Positions 43,139 through 51,751 of a DNA stretch of 64,000 nucleotides are shown here, piece by piece (the first letter of the stretch is position 1; each line of letters starts with the position of its first letter). The DNA comes from Cohaesibacter marisflavi (GTDB taxonomy: Bacteria > Pseudomonadota > Alphaproteobacteria > Rhizobiales > Cohaesibacteraceae). The stretch covers positions 372,001-436,000 of the forward strand of contig NZ_FOVR01000001.1 in the NCBI RefSeq assembly GCF_900115225.1. Direction: 5' to 3'. The notes beneath the pieces were generated by a model that worked only from the letters and a program-made list of their open reading frames with translations, ran no database searches and was not told the origin of the DNA. The position numbers were made by a program, and so were the translations under genes.

Positions 43139-45727
43139 CTAATGGGTGGTTGCGCTCAATTGCTGAGGGTGTTTGGTCTGGCTCAGCGTTGCCATATCAG
43201 GCGTAACGCCACGCACTTTGCTCGGCAGACAAATGGTTATGCGTGTACCCTGACCAATTCGGGAGCGGATCTTCATCGTCCCGCCGGAAAGGCAGATAAT
43301 TGTGCGCGAGATGGACAAGCCCAGACCGGAGCCCTTGTGGCTCTTGGTAAACTGGTTTTGCACCTGTTCAAACGGGCTGCCCATGCGATCAATCGCGTCC
43401 TGCGGTATGCCAACGCCTGTGTCTGAAATGGTCAGATAACTGTAGCCATCCTTGGTTTCCCCCCTTAGCGCTATCTGGCCACCTTCCTTGGAGAATTTAA
43501 CCGCATTGTCGAGCAGGTTGAGCAGAACCTGTTCAATCAGATTGAGGTCTGCATAGGCCTGAAGCGTGTCAGGCAGTTCATCCTTCAACGTCAGCTGACG
43601 GTTCTTAGCCTTCTCGTCAATGCTGCTCTCGTAAGTTTCCCTGACGAGGGAAGCAAGATCAAGATCCGAGGGCTTGAGATCCACTTCTCCATCTTCTAGA
43701 CGGGACATGTTCAGAATGTCGTCAATGAGGCCTAGAAGGTAGGAGCCGCTTGAATGGATGTCCTTGGAATAGTCCTTGTATTTGTGCGTTGAGTGCTCGC
43801 CAAAGATCTCCTGCTTCATGACCTCGGAAAAGCCGATGATGGCGTTGAGCGGGGTGCGCAATTCGTGGGAAATATTGGCAAGGAACTGAGATTTGGCGCG
43901 ATTGGCAATCTCGGCATTCTCTTTTTCCTTGGCATATTGTTCGGTAAGGACCACCAATTGCTGAGCCTGCATTTCCAGAGTCTGTCGAGATTTTCTAAGG
44001 TCGGATACCGATGCAATGAGCTGCTGCTCGCTTTCCAGCAGGCGCTGCTCTTGCAGTTTGAGATTGGAAATATCCGTTCCCACCGACACAAAGCCGCCAT
44101 CACGAGTGCGTCTCTCGCTGATCTGCAGCCAGCGGCCATCGGCAAGTTGAACCTTGTAGCTGCGCGCGGCCTTCGGTGACGTACTTACCCGATCAAGCAG
44201 GATTTGGCTTTCATCAATGTCATTGTCATCTTCAATGTCGATAACATGCGGCTGCCCGCTATCCATGATCTCATTATAGCTGCGCCCGATAATTTCTTCA
44301 TTCTCTGGCAGATTGTGAAGTGTCCGGTAAGGTTTGTTGCAGAGCACGAGCTTGCTGTCCTTGTCCCAAAGAACAAAGGCTTCTGAAATGGTGTCCACGG
44401 CATCTCTGAGGCGAATGTCGGCCAGCTTGTCATTCTCGGCTTGCTCGATTTGCTGGGAAACATCCATGACAACGCCCATCAGATGCAGCCGATCTTTGGG
44501 AGAGACGGTAAGCTCTGCGCGGATCTGAATCCAGATCCAACGGCCATCTTCATGGCGCATTCTGAACCGGCGATCCATCATAGATTGTTCCGAGGAAAGC
44601 AAATCCTGCACATGCTGATGCAGATTGCCATCCTCAGGATGCATGCGCTCGTTGATGGTTGCAAAGCTGAGAAGCTCGTCGGACCGCTCCATGCCAAGCA
44701 GATCAAACATGGAAGGAGACCAATAGATGTGGCCATTGCCAAGATCCCAGTCCCAGAGGCCGGAGCGGGAGTGGCGCAAGGCCGCATCCATCCGCTGCAC
44801 AGTGGCTTCGAAGATGCTGTCCGCTTCTCTGGCGCGGGCTCCTTGACTGAAAAAGGCGTAGACAACCAGAAGGATGATCGCACTCATCATGACAAAGATG
44901 ATGGCATTACGCGTAACATCGGCGCGCCATCCATTGAACAGCTCATCGGTCGGCACCAAAACGGTGATCGCACCACGACCACCGCCCAGATGATGAACCG
45001 TCGCCAAAGCATCCTTTTTGTCACTTGTGGTGACATCAAACACACCGGCGCTCGCACCAATGGTTGAAAAGACCTGAGCACGCCCCAGAAGATCGATTTG
45101 CGTCTTGCGCATATCATTTGTGAGCGTCGGAATGGACGCGACGATCATGCCAGTCGCATCCGTTTGATAAATCTGATAGTTGGCGGAAATCTCCGTGGTG
45201 GGCATGGCTTCTTCAAGCCAGCTCTGGAGCATCTCCTTGCTCGGGCGGCTCGCTGTGTTCGCCGTTGAGCTAAACCCTTCGCCGGCATACTCGACTTCTG
45301 CTTCGGTTGGTTTTTCCGTTTCAGACGCTGTTGAAGCAACAGAAGGGGCGCTGCTTGACTGAGGTCCGGTTGCCGATGAAGCAGAAGCCGCGCTGAGGTT
45401 TTGGGCGAACATGTCAAGCTGTCGCGCTACGCGCTCGGTTACCAAAGCTGCTATCAGCTGCAATTGCTGACTGGAAGTGGCTTGGATCTCTTCACGTTCA
45501 CCAAGCAGATCATCGGTGCGCATGACGCCAACAATAGTGATGAAAACGAGAATGACAGCCGGGATAATACGACGCAGCCAAGGCTCTTCGCGGACTCGCT
45601 GGAAATAGGAAGGATCAGCCAAAAGGCGGGCCGGGCCGGATACATGAGGCTCGTGACCATTCGGTGTTGCTCCGAATAATCTGAATCTTGCCTCCTTGGG
45701 CGCGCTGGCTATGCCCGCCTGCGTCAT
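43139..45727 (-). CDS. PAS-domain membrane sensor histidine kinase
   Basis: The product of about 862 residues has two membrane segments (IIPAVILVFITIVGVM and AIIFVMMSAIILLVVYAFF) around a periplasmic region of about 220 residues, two PAS domains (HSRSGLWDWDLGNGHIYWSP; DTISEAFVLWDKDSKLVLCN), a coiled-coil linker, a dimerisation domain with FLANISHELRTPLNAIIGFS and an ATPase domain (LLNLLDNAVKFSKEGGQIAL, KSHKGSGLGLSISRTI). PdhS/DivJ-like kinases of alphaproteobacteria have this layout, but no specific pathway can be assigned. The start was set at 45727 because a perfect AAGGAGGT lies 5 nt upstream; an ATG at 45796 would add 23 residues. It converges on glnE. Confidence 0.88.
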   Translation of the reverse strand: MTQAGIASAPKEARFRLFGATPNGHEPHVSGPARLLADPSYFQRVREEPWLRRIIPAVILVFITIVGVMRTDDLLGEREEIQATSSQQLQLIAALVTERVARQLDMFAQNLSAASASSATGPQSSSAPSVASTASETEKPTEAEVEYAGEGFSSTANTASRPSKEMLQSWLEEAMPTTEISANYQIYQTDATGMIVASIPTLTNDMRKTQIDLLGRAQVFSTIGASAGVFDVTTSDKKDALATVHHLGGGRGAITVLVPTDELFNGWRADVTRNAIIFVMMSAIILLVVYAFFSQGARAREADSIFEATVQRMDAALRHSRSGLWDWDLGNGHIYWSPSMFDLLGMERSDELLSFATINERMHPEDGNLHQHVQDLLSSEQSMMDRRFRMRHEDGRWIWIQIRAELTVSPKDRLHLMGVVMDVSQQIEQAENDKLADIRLRDAVDTISEAFVLWDKDSKLVLCNKPYRTLHNLPENEEIIGRSYNEIMDSGQPHVIDIEDDNDIDESQILLDRVSTSPKAARSYKVQLADGRWLQISERRTRDGGFVSVGTDISNLKLQEQRLLESEQQLIASVSDLRKSRQTLEMQAQQLVVLTEQYAKEKENAEIANRAKSQFLANISHELRTPLNAIIGFSEVMKQEIFGEHSTHKYKDYSKDIHSSGSYLLGLIDDILNMSRLEDGEVDLKPSDLDLASLVRETYESSIDEKAKNRQLTLKDELPDTLQAYADLNLIEQVLLNLLDNAVKFSKEGGQIALRGETKDGYSYLTISDTGVGIPQDAIDRMGSPFEQVQNQFTKSHKGSGLGLSISRTIICLSGGTMKIRSRIGQGTRITICLPSKVRGVTPDMATLSQTKHPQQLSATTH

Positions 45728-45918
45728 ACCCGACCTCCTTGAATCTGTTTTTGTCAATTTCTCGGAGGTTTGCCGCATCTCCGAAGTCGAACTCATTTGA
45801 ATCGACCTCGGAGTGTTTGTCTAGAGTCCCGTGCGAATTTTTTGGTTAACAAGAGGTTAACAAACCTAATTGCACTTTGGGAAATGCCTGATTCTGTTAA
45901 AGACTCAGGGCGTTTTGA

Positions 45919-48612
45919 TCATTGCAAGCACCGATTTGCGATATCAGCAACATCTTTCGATAGGCTCTCGGTATTTGCGATTCTCAGAAGCTCTTTCTTG
46001 GCCTGTCCCTGTCGGTCAGGCTCCAGCGCCTTCCATGAACGGAAGTTGTTGGCCAGTCGAGCGGCCGTTTGTGGGTTGGATTTGTCCAGTTCGATGATGA
46101 TATCAGCAACCAGCTTAAACCCTTCTCCATCCTTGCGATTGAACTGTACCTGATTGTTCATGGCAAAGGCCCCGATGAGCGAGCGTACCCGGTTCGGGTT
46201 GTTCATCGAGAAGGATGGATGGGAAAGCAGATCCTTGACCCGTTGCAATGTTTCCTCTTGTGGTGCGGAGGCCTGCAAAGATAACCACTTGTCGATAACC
46301 AGTGCATCATTTGTGAATTCAGCGTGGAAAGCATCCAGCAGTGCATTGGCGGCTGGCATTTCATTGCGTGTCAGGCTGGCGAGTGCAGCAAACCGATCCG
46401 TCATATTGGTCGCGTTGTGATAATGCGCCACTGCCAGATCGGATATAGCCTCTTCCTTGCGAGCCAGAGCCAGATCAAGCAGTCCGTTTCGCAAGGCGCG
46501 TCGTCCCGCAGAAGAAGCGTCGGACCGGAAGCTGGTGTCCTTGTCGTCCAGCGCCTTGTAAAGATCAATGAGACTATCCCCCAAGGCAGTCGAAAGGGCA
46601 TGACGCAGACTTTCCCGTGCTCGATGAATGGCGTCAGGATCCACATCATGGCCGATTTCGCGACCAACGTCGGATTCGATGGGAAGCTGGAGCAGTTGCG
46701 CACGGAAAGCATGTTCGAGACTGTCATCCATGAGACAGGCCTTAAGCGCCTCCAGAATGCTGTCATCCAGCGCATGAGATGACGTATTTGCTCCAGCCTG
46801 CAAGGCGCGTGTCTGTTGCACCAGATGGTCCATCAGAATGAACTGCGCTGCTTCCCAGCGATTGAACGGGTCCGTGTCGTGTCCCATCAGGCAAAGATAG
46901 TCATCATGGGTTAGGTTTGTCCGCAGATGCACCGGAGCGGAAAAGCCCCGCAAGAGCGACGGGATTGCATCCTTGCTAACGCCGGTCAGAATAAATTTAT
47001 GCTGGCGTTCACGGATCTCCAAAACGGTACAATCGGATTTTCCGATTTCCTGACCTGAGTTCGCATCGATCACCGATGTAAAGCCAACGGGACTGCCATC
47101 ACGCCCAACGAGCCCGAAACGGACCGGAATATGCATGACCTTCTTGGTCGGCTGGCCGGGAGTTGGCGGACAGGACTGCTCAATGGAAAGAGATAACTGC
47201 TCGCGCGCAGCATCATAGGAATAAGTGGCAACGAGATCCGGCGTGCCCGCCTGACGATACCAGAGGGCAAACTGTGAGAGATCGACCGAGCAGGCTTCTT
47301 CGAAGGAGGCGATGAAATCTTCAATCGTGACGGCTTGGCCATCGAAACGATCAAAATAGAGATCGAGCCCAGCCTTGAAGCCTTCCTTGCCGAGCAAAGT
47401 TTCCAGCATCCGGCAAACCTCTGCGCCTTTTTCATAGACAGTCGAGGTATAGAAGTTGTTGATCTCGGAATAGACCTCAGGCCGCACCTGATGGGCGAGG
47501 GGACCGCTATCCTCGGGGAACTGACGTGCGCGCAGTTGCTGCACATCCGAAATGCGTTTCACAGGACGAGAGCGCATGTCGGACGAGAATTCCTGATCGC
47601 GGAAAACAGTTAGACCTTCCTTTAGGCACAGCTGGAACCAGTCGCGACATGTGATCCGGTTGCCCGTCCAGTTATGGAAATATTCATGCGCGATTACGCC
47701 TTCGATTAGCGCATAGTCGGTGTCTGTGGCGGTTTCGGGTTTTGCCAGCACGTATTTGTCATTGAAGACATTGAGCCCCTTATTCTCCATGGCCCCCATG
47801 TTGAAGTCGGATACGGCAACGATCATGAAAATGTCGAGATCATATTCGCGATCAAACACATCTTCGTCCCACTTCATGGAGCGCTTGAGCGAGTCCATGG
47901 CGTGATCAACCCGATCTTCCTTGCCATGCTCTACATATATATGCAGCGTGATGTCGCGGCCGGATCGGGTGACAAAACGATCTTCCACACGCGCCAGATC
48001 GCCTGCTACAAGCGCAAACAGGTAGGAGGGCTTGGGGAAGGGGTCCTGCCAACAGGCATAATGCCAGAGCTGATCTTCTGGGTAACCTTCTGGGGTAGAC
48101 ATGGTGCCGCTATCGACAAGGTTACCGTTCGCCAACAGATATTTTACCTCGACAGGGGCTTCTATCCGTACGTCATATACGCTCAGCACGTCTGGACGAT
48201 CATAGAAATAGGTGATGCGGCGGAAGCCTTCGGCTTCGCATTGGGTGCAATAGGCGCCATTGGAGCGATACAGCCCCATAAGCTGGGTGTTTTTTTGCGG
48301 AGCGAGCTTTGTCACCAGCTCCAGAGTGAAAGCCTCTTGCGGCGGATTTTTCAGAATGAACTGCTCGTCAGAGGCGCTGTAGGCACTATCCTCAAGCACG
48401 TCACCATTCAGGCGCGCCGAAACAAAAACGAGATCATCACCATCCAGTGTGAGCGCCGCTTCCTCGGAGCCTCCTTCTCTTGGGGCAATCGACAAGGTCG
48501 ATGTCACAAACGTTTCAAGCGGGTCCAGCCGAACCGTCAGGGAAACGTGATCAATCGAGTAGGGCGTAGGGATGTAGTCTTCAAGTCGTACGACGCTATT
48601 ATCTTGGGACAT
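45919..48612 (-). CDS. pepN: Aminopeptidase N (M1 family)
   Basis: The 897-residue product has the substrate-anchoring NMGAMENKGLNVF segment and the zinc motif VIAHEYFHNWTGNRIT with the third ligand glutamate in LKEGLTVFRDQEF, followed by the long DUF3458-type helical C-terminal region that ends in SLSKDVADIANRCLQ. It trims N-terminal residues from peptides in the cytoplasm. The length agrees with the proteobacterial PepN branch. It lies about 120-190 nt upstream of the sensor kinase on the same strand. The ribosome binding site is weak. Confidence 0.94.
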   Translation of the reverse strand: MSQDNSVVRLEDYIPTPYSIDHVSLTVRLDPLETFVTSTLSIAPREGGSEEAALTLDGDDLVFVSARLNGDVLEDSAYSASDEQFILKNPPQEAFTLELVTKLAPQKNTQLMGLYRSNGAYCTQCEAEGFRRITYFYDRPDVLSVYDVRIEAPVEVKYLLANGNLVDSGTMSTPEGYPEDQLWHYACWQDPFPKPSYLFALVAGDLARVEDRFVTRSGRDITLHIYVEHGKEDRVDHAMDSLKRSMKWDEDVFDREYDLDIFMIVAVSDFNMGAMENKGLNVFNDKYVLAKPETATDTDYALIEGVIAHEYFHNWTGNRITCRDWFQLCLKEGLTVFRDQEFSSDMRSRPVKRISDVQQLRARQFPEDSGPLAHQVRPEVYSEINNFYTSTVYEKGAEVCRMLETLLGKEGFKAGLDLYFDRFDGQAVTIEDFIASFEEACSVDLSQFALWYRQAGTPDLVATYSYDAAREQLSLSIEQSCPPTPGQPTKKVMHIPVRFGLVGRDGSPVGFTSVIDANSGQEIGKSDCTVLEIRERQHKFILTGVSKDAIPSLLRGFSAPVHLRTNLTHDDYLCLMGHDTDPFNRWEAAQFILMDHLVQQTRALQAGANTSSHALDDSILEALKACLMDDSLEHAFRAQLLQLPIESDVGREIGHDVDPDAIHRARESLRHALSTALGDSLIDLYKALDDKDTSFRSDASSAGRRALRNGLLDLALARKEEAISDLAVAHYHNATNMTDRFAALASLTRNEMPAANALLDAFHAEFTNDALVIDKWLSLQASAPQEETLQRVKDLLSHPSFSMNNPNRVRSLIGAFAMNNQVQFNRKDGEGFKLVADIIIELDKSNPQTAARLANNFRSWKALEPDRQGQAKKELLRIANTESLSKDVADIANRCLQ

Positions 48613-48930
48613 ATCAAAACTTCTTAATCGAGAAGAAAATTGCTAGTGCCATTCAGCCTATCTGCGACCCTGTTGCAAAAGCAAGTTAGATACATGGTGC
48701 AGTTTTGCCTGCAACCGATGCGATACAACAAATGTATCCTTAGGGTGTAGATAGGGTGGCATGCAGCTTTGGGAAGGGCACTTTTGCAAACTTTACAAGA
48801 TTACTGTGGATTAAACTTTCGTGCAATGCAGCCATGATGCAAGTGCATAATGTTGTGCAATCATTGACAAATTTGTAACGATACATTCAGGGAAAATGCG
48901 CAACTCTCCATGAAACCTGCGTAATTGCCT
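48613..48930. other. Intergenic region between pepN and the ScfR-type gene
   Basis: This AT-rich spacer of about 318 nt carries the pepN promoter (minus strand) and the 3' end of the regulator gene. No strong hairpin with a T-tract and no open frame with a ribosome binding site was seen. Confidence 0.45.
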
Positions 48931-50373
48931 TTATTCATCGCTATGGCTGTTGGCCAGTTCAAACGGCACAAATTGGCGGAAATGCGGATTGACGATCAAG
49001 CGTCGATCAACTGGCGGCGCGGCGCGCTGATGGCACTTTTGGCGCTCGCAAATGCGGCAGGAAACACCGATTTCAGTGATGCCGGCATCACTCTTGAGAT
49101 TGAGCCCATCGGAATAGATGACTTCATCTGCATAAGAGAGCTCACAACCAAGCCCAATCGCATATCTGCGCACGGGGGCATGATAGCCAGAGCCAAGCTT
49201 GGTGATGCTGGTTGCAACACATAGATAGCGGATTCCGTCAGGCATTTCAGCCACTTGCACCAGAAAACGCCCTGGAGCCTCGAACGCTTCATGCACATTC
49301 CAAAGCGGACAAGCGCCGCCAAAACGGGCAAACTGGAAACGTGTTGCCGAGTGGCGTTTGGTAACATTGCCCGCCCTGTCCACGCGCAGAAAATAGAAGG
49401 GAACCCCCCGTGCTCCGGGCCGCTGCATGGAAGAAAGCCTATGGCATATTTGTTCTTGCGAAGCGCCAAAATGGTGGCGCATGCGGTCTATGTCATGCCG
49501 CGTCTCGCGCGCAACCTCAAGGAACCTCTGATAGGGTAGGCAGAGTGCGCCCGCAAAATAGTTGGCCAGCCCGAGGCGAGCGATCGCTTCTGCAGCATCG
49601 CTGCGCAGGTTGGCCTTGCTGACGCGAGCGTCGATCAGATCCCTATATTCCATGATTGCGATCTGATGCGCCAGCAGGAAGGAGAGGGACGCGGAATCCA
49701 GTGATCCATTGAGATTGAGAATACGGTTTTCTTCGTCAAAACGGCGCAGAGTCTGGTCATTTGCGGGGTTTTCAGTCAGGCGCACGCGCACAGCATGGCG
49801 ATCTTCCAGATAGGCCTGAAACTGACTTAACCGGTTGCCCTCAAGCAGGCCATGCCTGCGTGCTAGGTCTTCTGCTGCCAGATCGAGTTCATCGATATAG
49901 TTGTCGTGATAGTGAAAATAGTCTCTTACTTCTTCATAGGGCAAAATCGCCCGATCAGCCCCTTCGTATGACTGTGCAGTGAGCGCATCATCCATTACCA
50001 TAAGGCGTTCGTTGGCGCGTCTATGGGCTTGATGCAGCGTCAAAAAGGCCTGTGTGAGCCAGGGAGAGTTTGATGTCGCCATCTTCAATTCCTGCAGACC
50101 AGGATTGGTGTCGCGGAACAAAGGCTCTGCCAGGGCCTCCTTGAGGTCTGCGAGTACGCGATTTGTGTCCGCTGAGGCGAAGTCGTTGAGGGAAAGATTG
50201 AAATTGTGGCTGAGCGAGAGCAGTACAGGAGCGGTTAAAGGCCTCTGGTTATTCTCGATCTGGTTCAGATAAGATGTTGAAATGCCGATGCGTTCGGCAA
50301 ATGTTGCCTGTGTCAGGCCATGGCTTTCGCGCAAGGTTCGCACTTTTGGACCAACGAATAGTTTTTCAGCCAT
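48931..50373 (-). CDS. ScfR-type short-chain fatty-acyl transcriptional regulator (RamB/PccR family)
   Basis: The 480-residue product has an N-terminal XRE-type helix-turn-helix (LRESHGLTQATFAERIGIST, then SYLNQIENNQRPLT), a central IrrE/ImmA-like region (SFLLAHQIAIMEYRDLIDAR) and a C-terminal domain (RFGGACPLWNVHEAFEAPGR) with clustered cysteines near GVSCRICERQKCHQRAAPPV. This is the layout of RamB of actinobacteria and PccR of Rhodobacter, which sense acyl-CoA esters and control acetate or propionate use. Five TTTGCAAA-like boxes lie immediately ahead of the start, suggesting autoregulation. Its acyl ligand cannot be told from sequence. Confidence 0.88.
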   Translation of the reverse strand: MAEKLFVGPKVRTLRESHGLTQATFAERIGISTSYLNQIENNQRPLTAPVLLSLSHNFNLSLNDFASADTNRVLADLKEALAEPLFRDTNPGLQELKMATSNSPWLTQAFLTLHQAHRRANERLMVMDDALTAQSYEGADRAILPYEEVRDYFHYHDNYIDELDLAAEDLARRHGLLEGNRLSQFQAYLEDRHAVRVRLTENPANDQTLRRFDEENRILNLNGSLDSASLSFLLAHQIAIMEYRDLIDARVSKANLRSDAAEAIARLGLANYFAGALCLPYQRFLEVARETRHDIDRMRHHFGASQEQICHRLSSMQRPGARGVPFYFLRVDRAGNVTKRHSATRFQFARFGGACPLWNVHEAFEAPGRFLVQVAEMPDGIRYLCVATSITKLGSGYHAPVRRYAIGLGCELSYADEVIYSDGLNLKSDAGITEIGVSCRICERQKCHQRAAPPVDRRLIVNPHFRQFVPFELANSHSDE

Positions 50374-50388
50374 GACGCTCTCTCTGTG

Positions 50389-50438
50389 TTTGCAAGATTT
50401 GCAATTTGCAAAAAAATGTTTGCAAAAACATTCGCAAA
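50389..50438. promoter_or_regulatory. Array of TTTGCAAA-type operator boxes upstream of the ScfR-type gene
   Basis: Five related boxes occur in 50 nt: TTTGCAAG (50389-50396), TTTGCAAT (50398-50405), TTTGCAAA (50405-50412), TTTGCAAA (50419-50426) and TTCGCAAA (50431-50438). The last two are separated by exactly 4 nt. TTTGCAAA is the core of known RamB and PccR operators, so these are likely binding sites of the adjacent regulator. Confidence 0.7.
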
Positions 50439-50792
50439 TTTACTCAATAGAATCAAGCCTTTCATTGACAAACTTGCGTATCTCCATTCAAATGCCATCC
50501 AGTCACTGGCCTTTCGGCTAGGAGTCGGAGGAAAATCTCAATAAAATCAATCCCTTTTGGTCTGGAGTAAAAGGGTGGCGAAAAAGAATTCCGGTGACTA
50601 AGGCGTCTTTTTCGGAGTGAAGTTGTCAAAATTGGGCAATATTACTCATTCGCGGGGCAAGATGTGTTTCGGCAGGGAGGCCAAACCATCTCGACCAAGC
50701 CCCAAGGTAGATTTCCTCTGTATTCATTGGCAATAGGGCCAGTGTCGGCAAAGCGATTCAATTCTCAAGGACCGACACAAGGGGGAGAGATT
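50439..50792. other. Divergent intergenic region between the ScfR-type and LuxR-type genes
   Basis: About 350 nt with no supported gene. It holds the promoter of the LuxR-type gene and ends in GGGGGAGAG just before its ATG at 50793. An upstream in-frame ATG at 50664 would add 43 residues lacking family similarity and was not used. No further clear repeats were seen. Confidence 0.45.
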
Positions 50793-51485
50793 ATGCTGCT
50801 GCTCGACGATATTGGAGGCGAGGTGCGTCGCGGATTGGGACATTCAGCCGAACAGGGCTCTGTCACATACCGCACTGTCGTCTTAGCCGAACCGCATCCT
50901 ATCTTTACAGAATGCCTGCTGAACATGCTGGGTATCAAACGTGAATATACTCCGGTGCTGGATTGTGCGGGGCTTGAACAGCTTCTCAGTGCAGCTCCGG
51001 ATAGAGAAGACACCTTGCTGGTGCTCAATCTGGACGCCACAAGCAGCCGCGGCTCTGCCGCTTTGAATGATGTTCGCAAAGCTTACAAGCACGCGCGCCT
51101 CGTTCTGATTTGCGACCACACAGATGATGGTCTGGCCCATTATGCTCTGGGCAACGGCGCTGACTGGGTCATCTACAAGACGGCCTCGGTTTCAGAGCTT
51201 CGTTCCATTTCCAAGCGTATCAAGTCCGGGATTTCGGATGAATATATCGTGGCGGAAAGCGAAGAAGTGCTCGAACGTTCCGGTCTCTATTCCAAGCTAG
51301 CCAATCTGACGCCCAAACAGATGACCATTCTGCGTTATCTGCGTGATGGCCTGCTTAACAAGCAGATCGCCTATGAATTGGGGCTGACAGAGGCGACCGT
51401 CAAACATCATATTTCTTTGATCCTCAAAAAACTCAACTGCTATCGTCGAACGCAAGCCGTCGCGATTGCCAATCGCATGATGTAA
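50793..51485 (+). CDS. LuxR-type regulator with atypical receiver domain
   Basis: The 230-residue product ends in a clear LuxR/GerE DNA-binding domain (LTPKQMTILRYLRDGLLNKQ, then IAYELGLTEATVKHHISLIL). Residues 25-140 resemble a receiver domain (TVVLAEPHPIFTECLLNML), but the usual acidic pair is E-P rather than D-D, the strand with the phospho-site reads LVLNLDATSS without the usual Pro, and the Ser/Thr switch position is not evident; the lysine in VIYKTAS is kept. It may work without classical phosphorylation. GGGGGAGAG precedes the ATG, and a very strong terminator closes the gene. The target genes are unknown; the chemoreceptor genes follow. Confidence 0.85.
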   Translation: MLLLDDIGGEVRRGLGHSAEQGSVTYRTVVLAEPHPIFTECLLNMLGIKREYTPVLDCAGLEQLLSAAPDREDTLLVLNLDATSSRGSAALNDVRKAYKHARLVLICDHTDDGLAHYALGNGADWVIYKTASVSELRSISKRIKSGISDEYIVAESEEVLERSGLYSKLANLTPKQMTILRYLRDGLLNKQIAYELGLTEATVKHHISLILKKLNCYRRTQAVAIANRMM

Positions 51486-51555
51486 AGACGCAAGTAAAGA
51501 GCGCCTTTTCTTGGTTGAGTCGATGTAGATATCTGAATATATAAGTTTGTTTCCA

Positions 51556-51590
51556 AAAACGGGGTGTACTTAGTACGCCCCGTTTTTTTT
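51556..51590 (+). terminator. Strong intrinsic terminator after the LuxR-type gene
   Basis: A 14-bp stem pairs AAAACGGGGTGTAC (51556-51569) with GTACGCCCCGTTTT (51573-51586), loop TTA, followed by a run of T. Confidence 0.92.
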
Positions 51591-51751
51591 GAATCTGGTA
51601 TTTTGAACGTATTTGATACAAAAATGAACAATTGCCCAAACTTCATTCAGTATTATTGATGGGTCTGACGGGCTTTGCGAGGTTAAATTTACGATTCAGA
51701 AACGTGGAAAAGTCAAATTATGATCAAAACAGATAAACAGTGGGGATCATT

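Noticed and set aside
44441-45067. 208-codon plus-strand frame within the PAS sensor kinase gene
   Set aside because: It lies antisense to well-conserved PAS and membrane regions and has no recognisable sequence.
47902-48627. 241-codon plus-strand frame within pepN
   Set aside because: Antisense shadow of the conserved M1 peptidase; no support.
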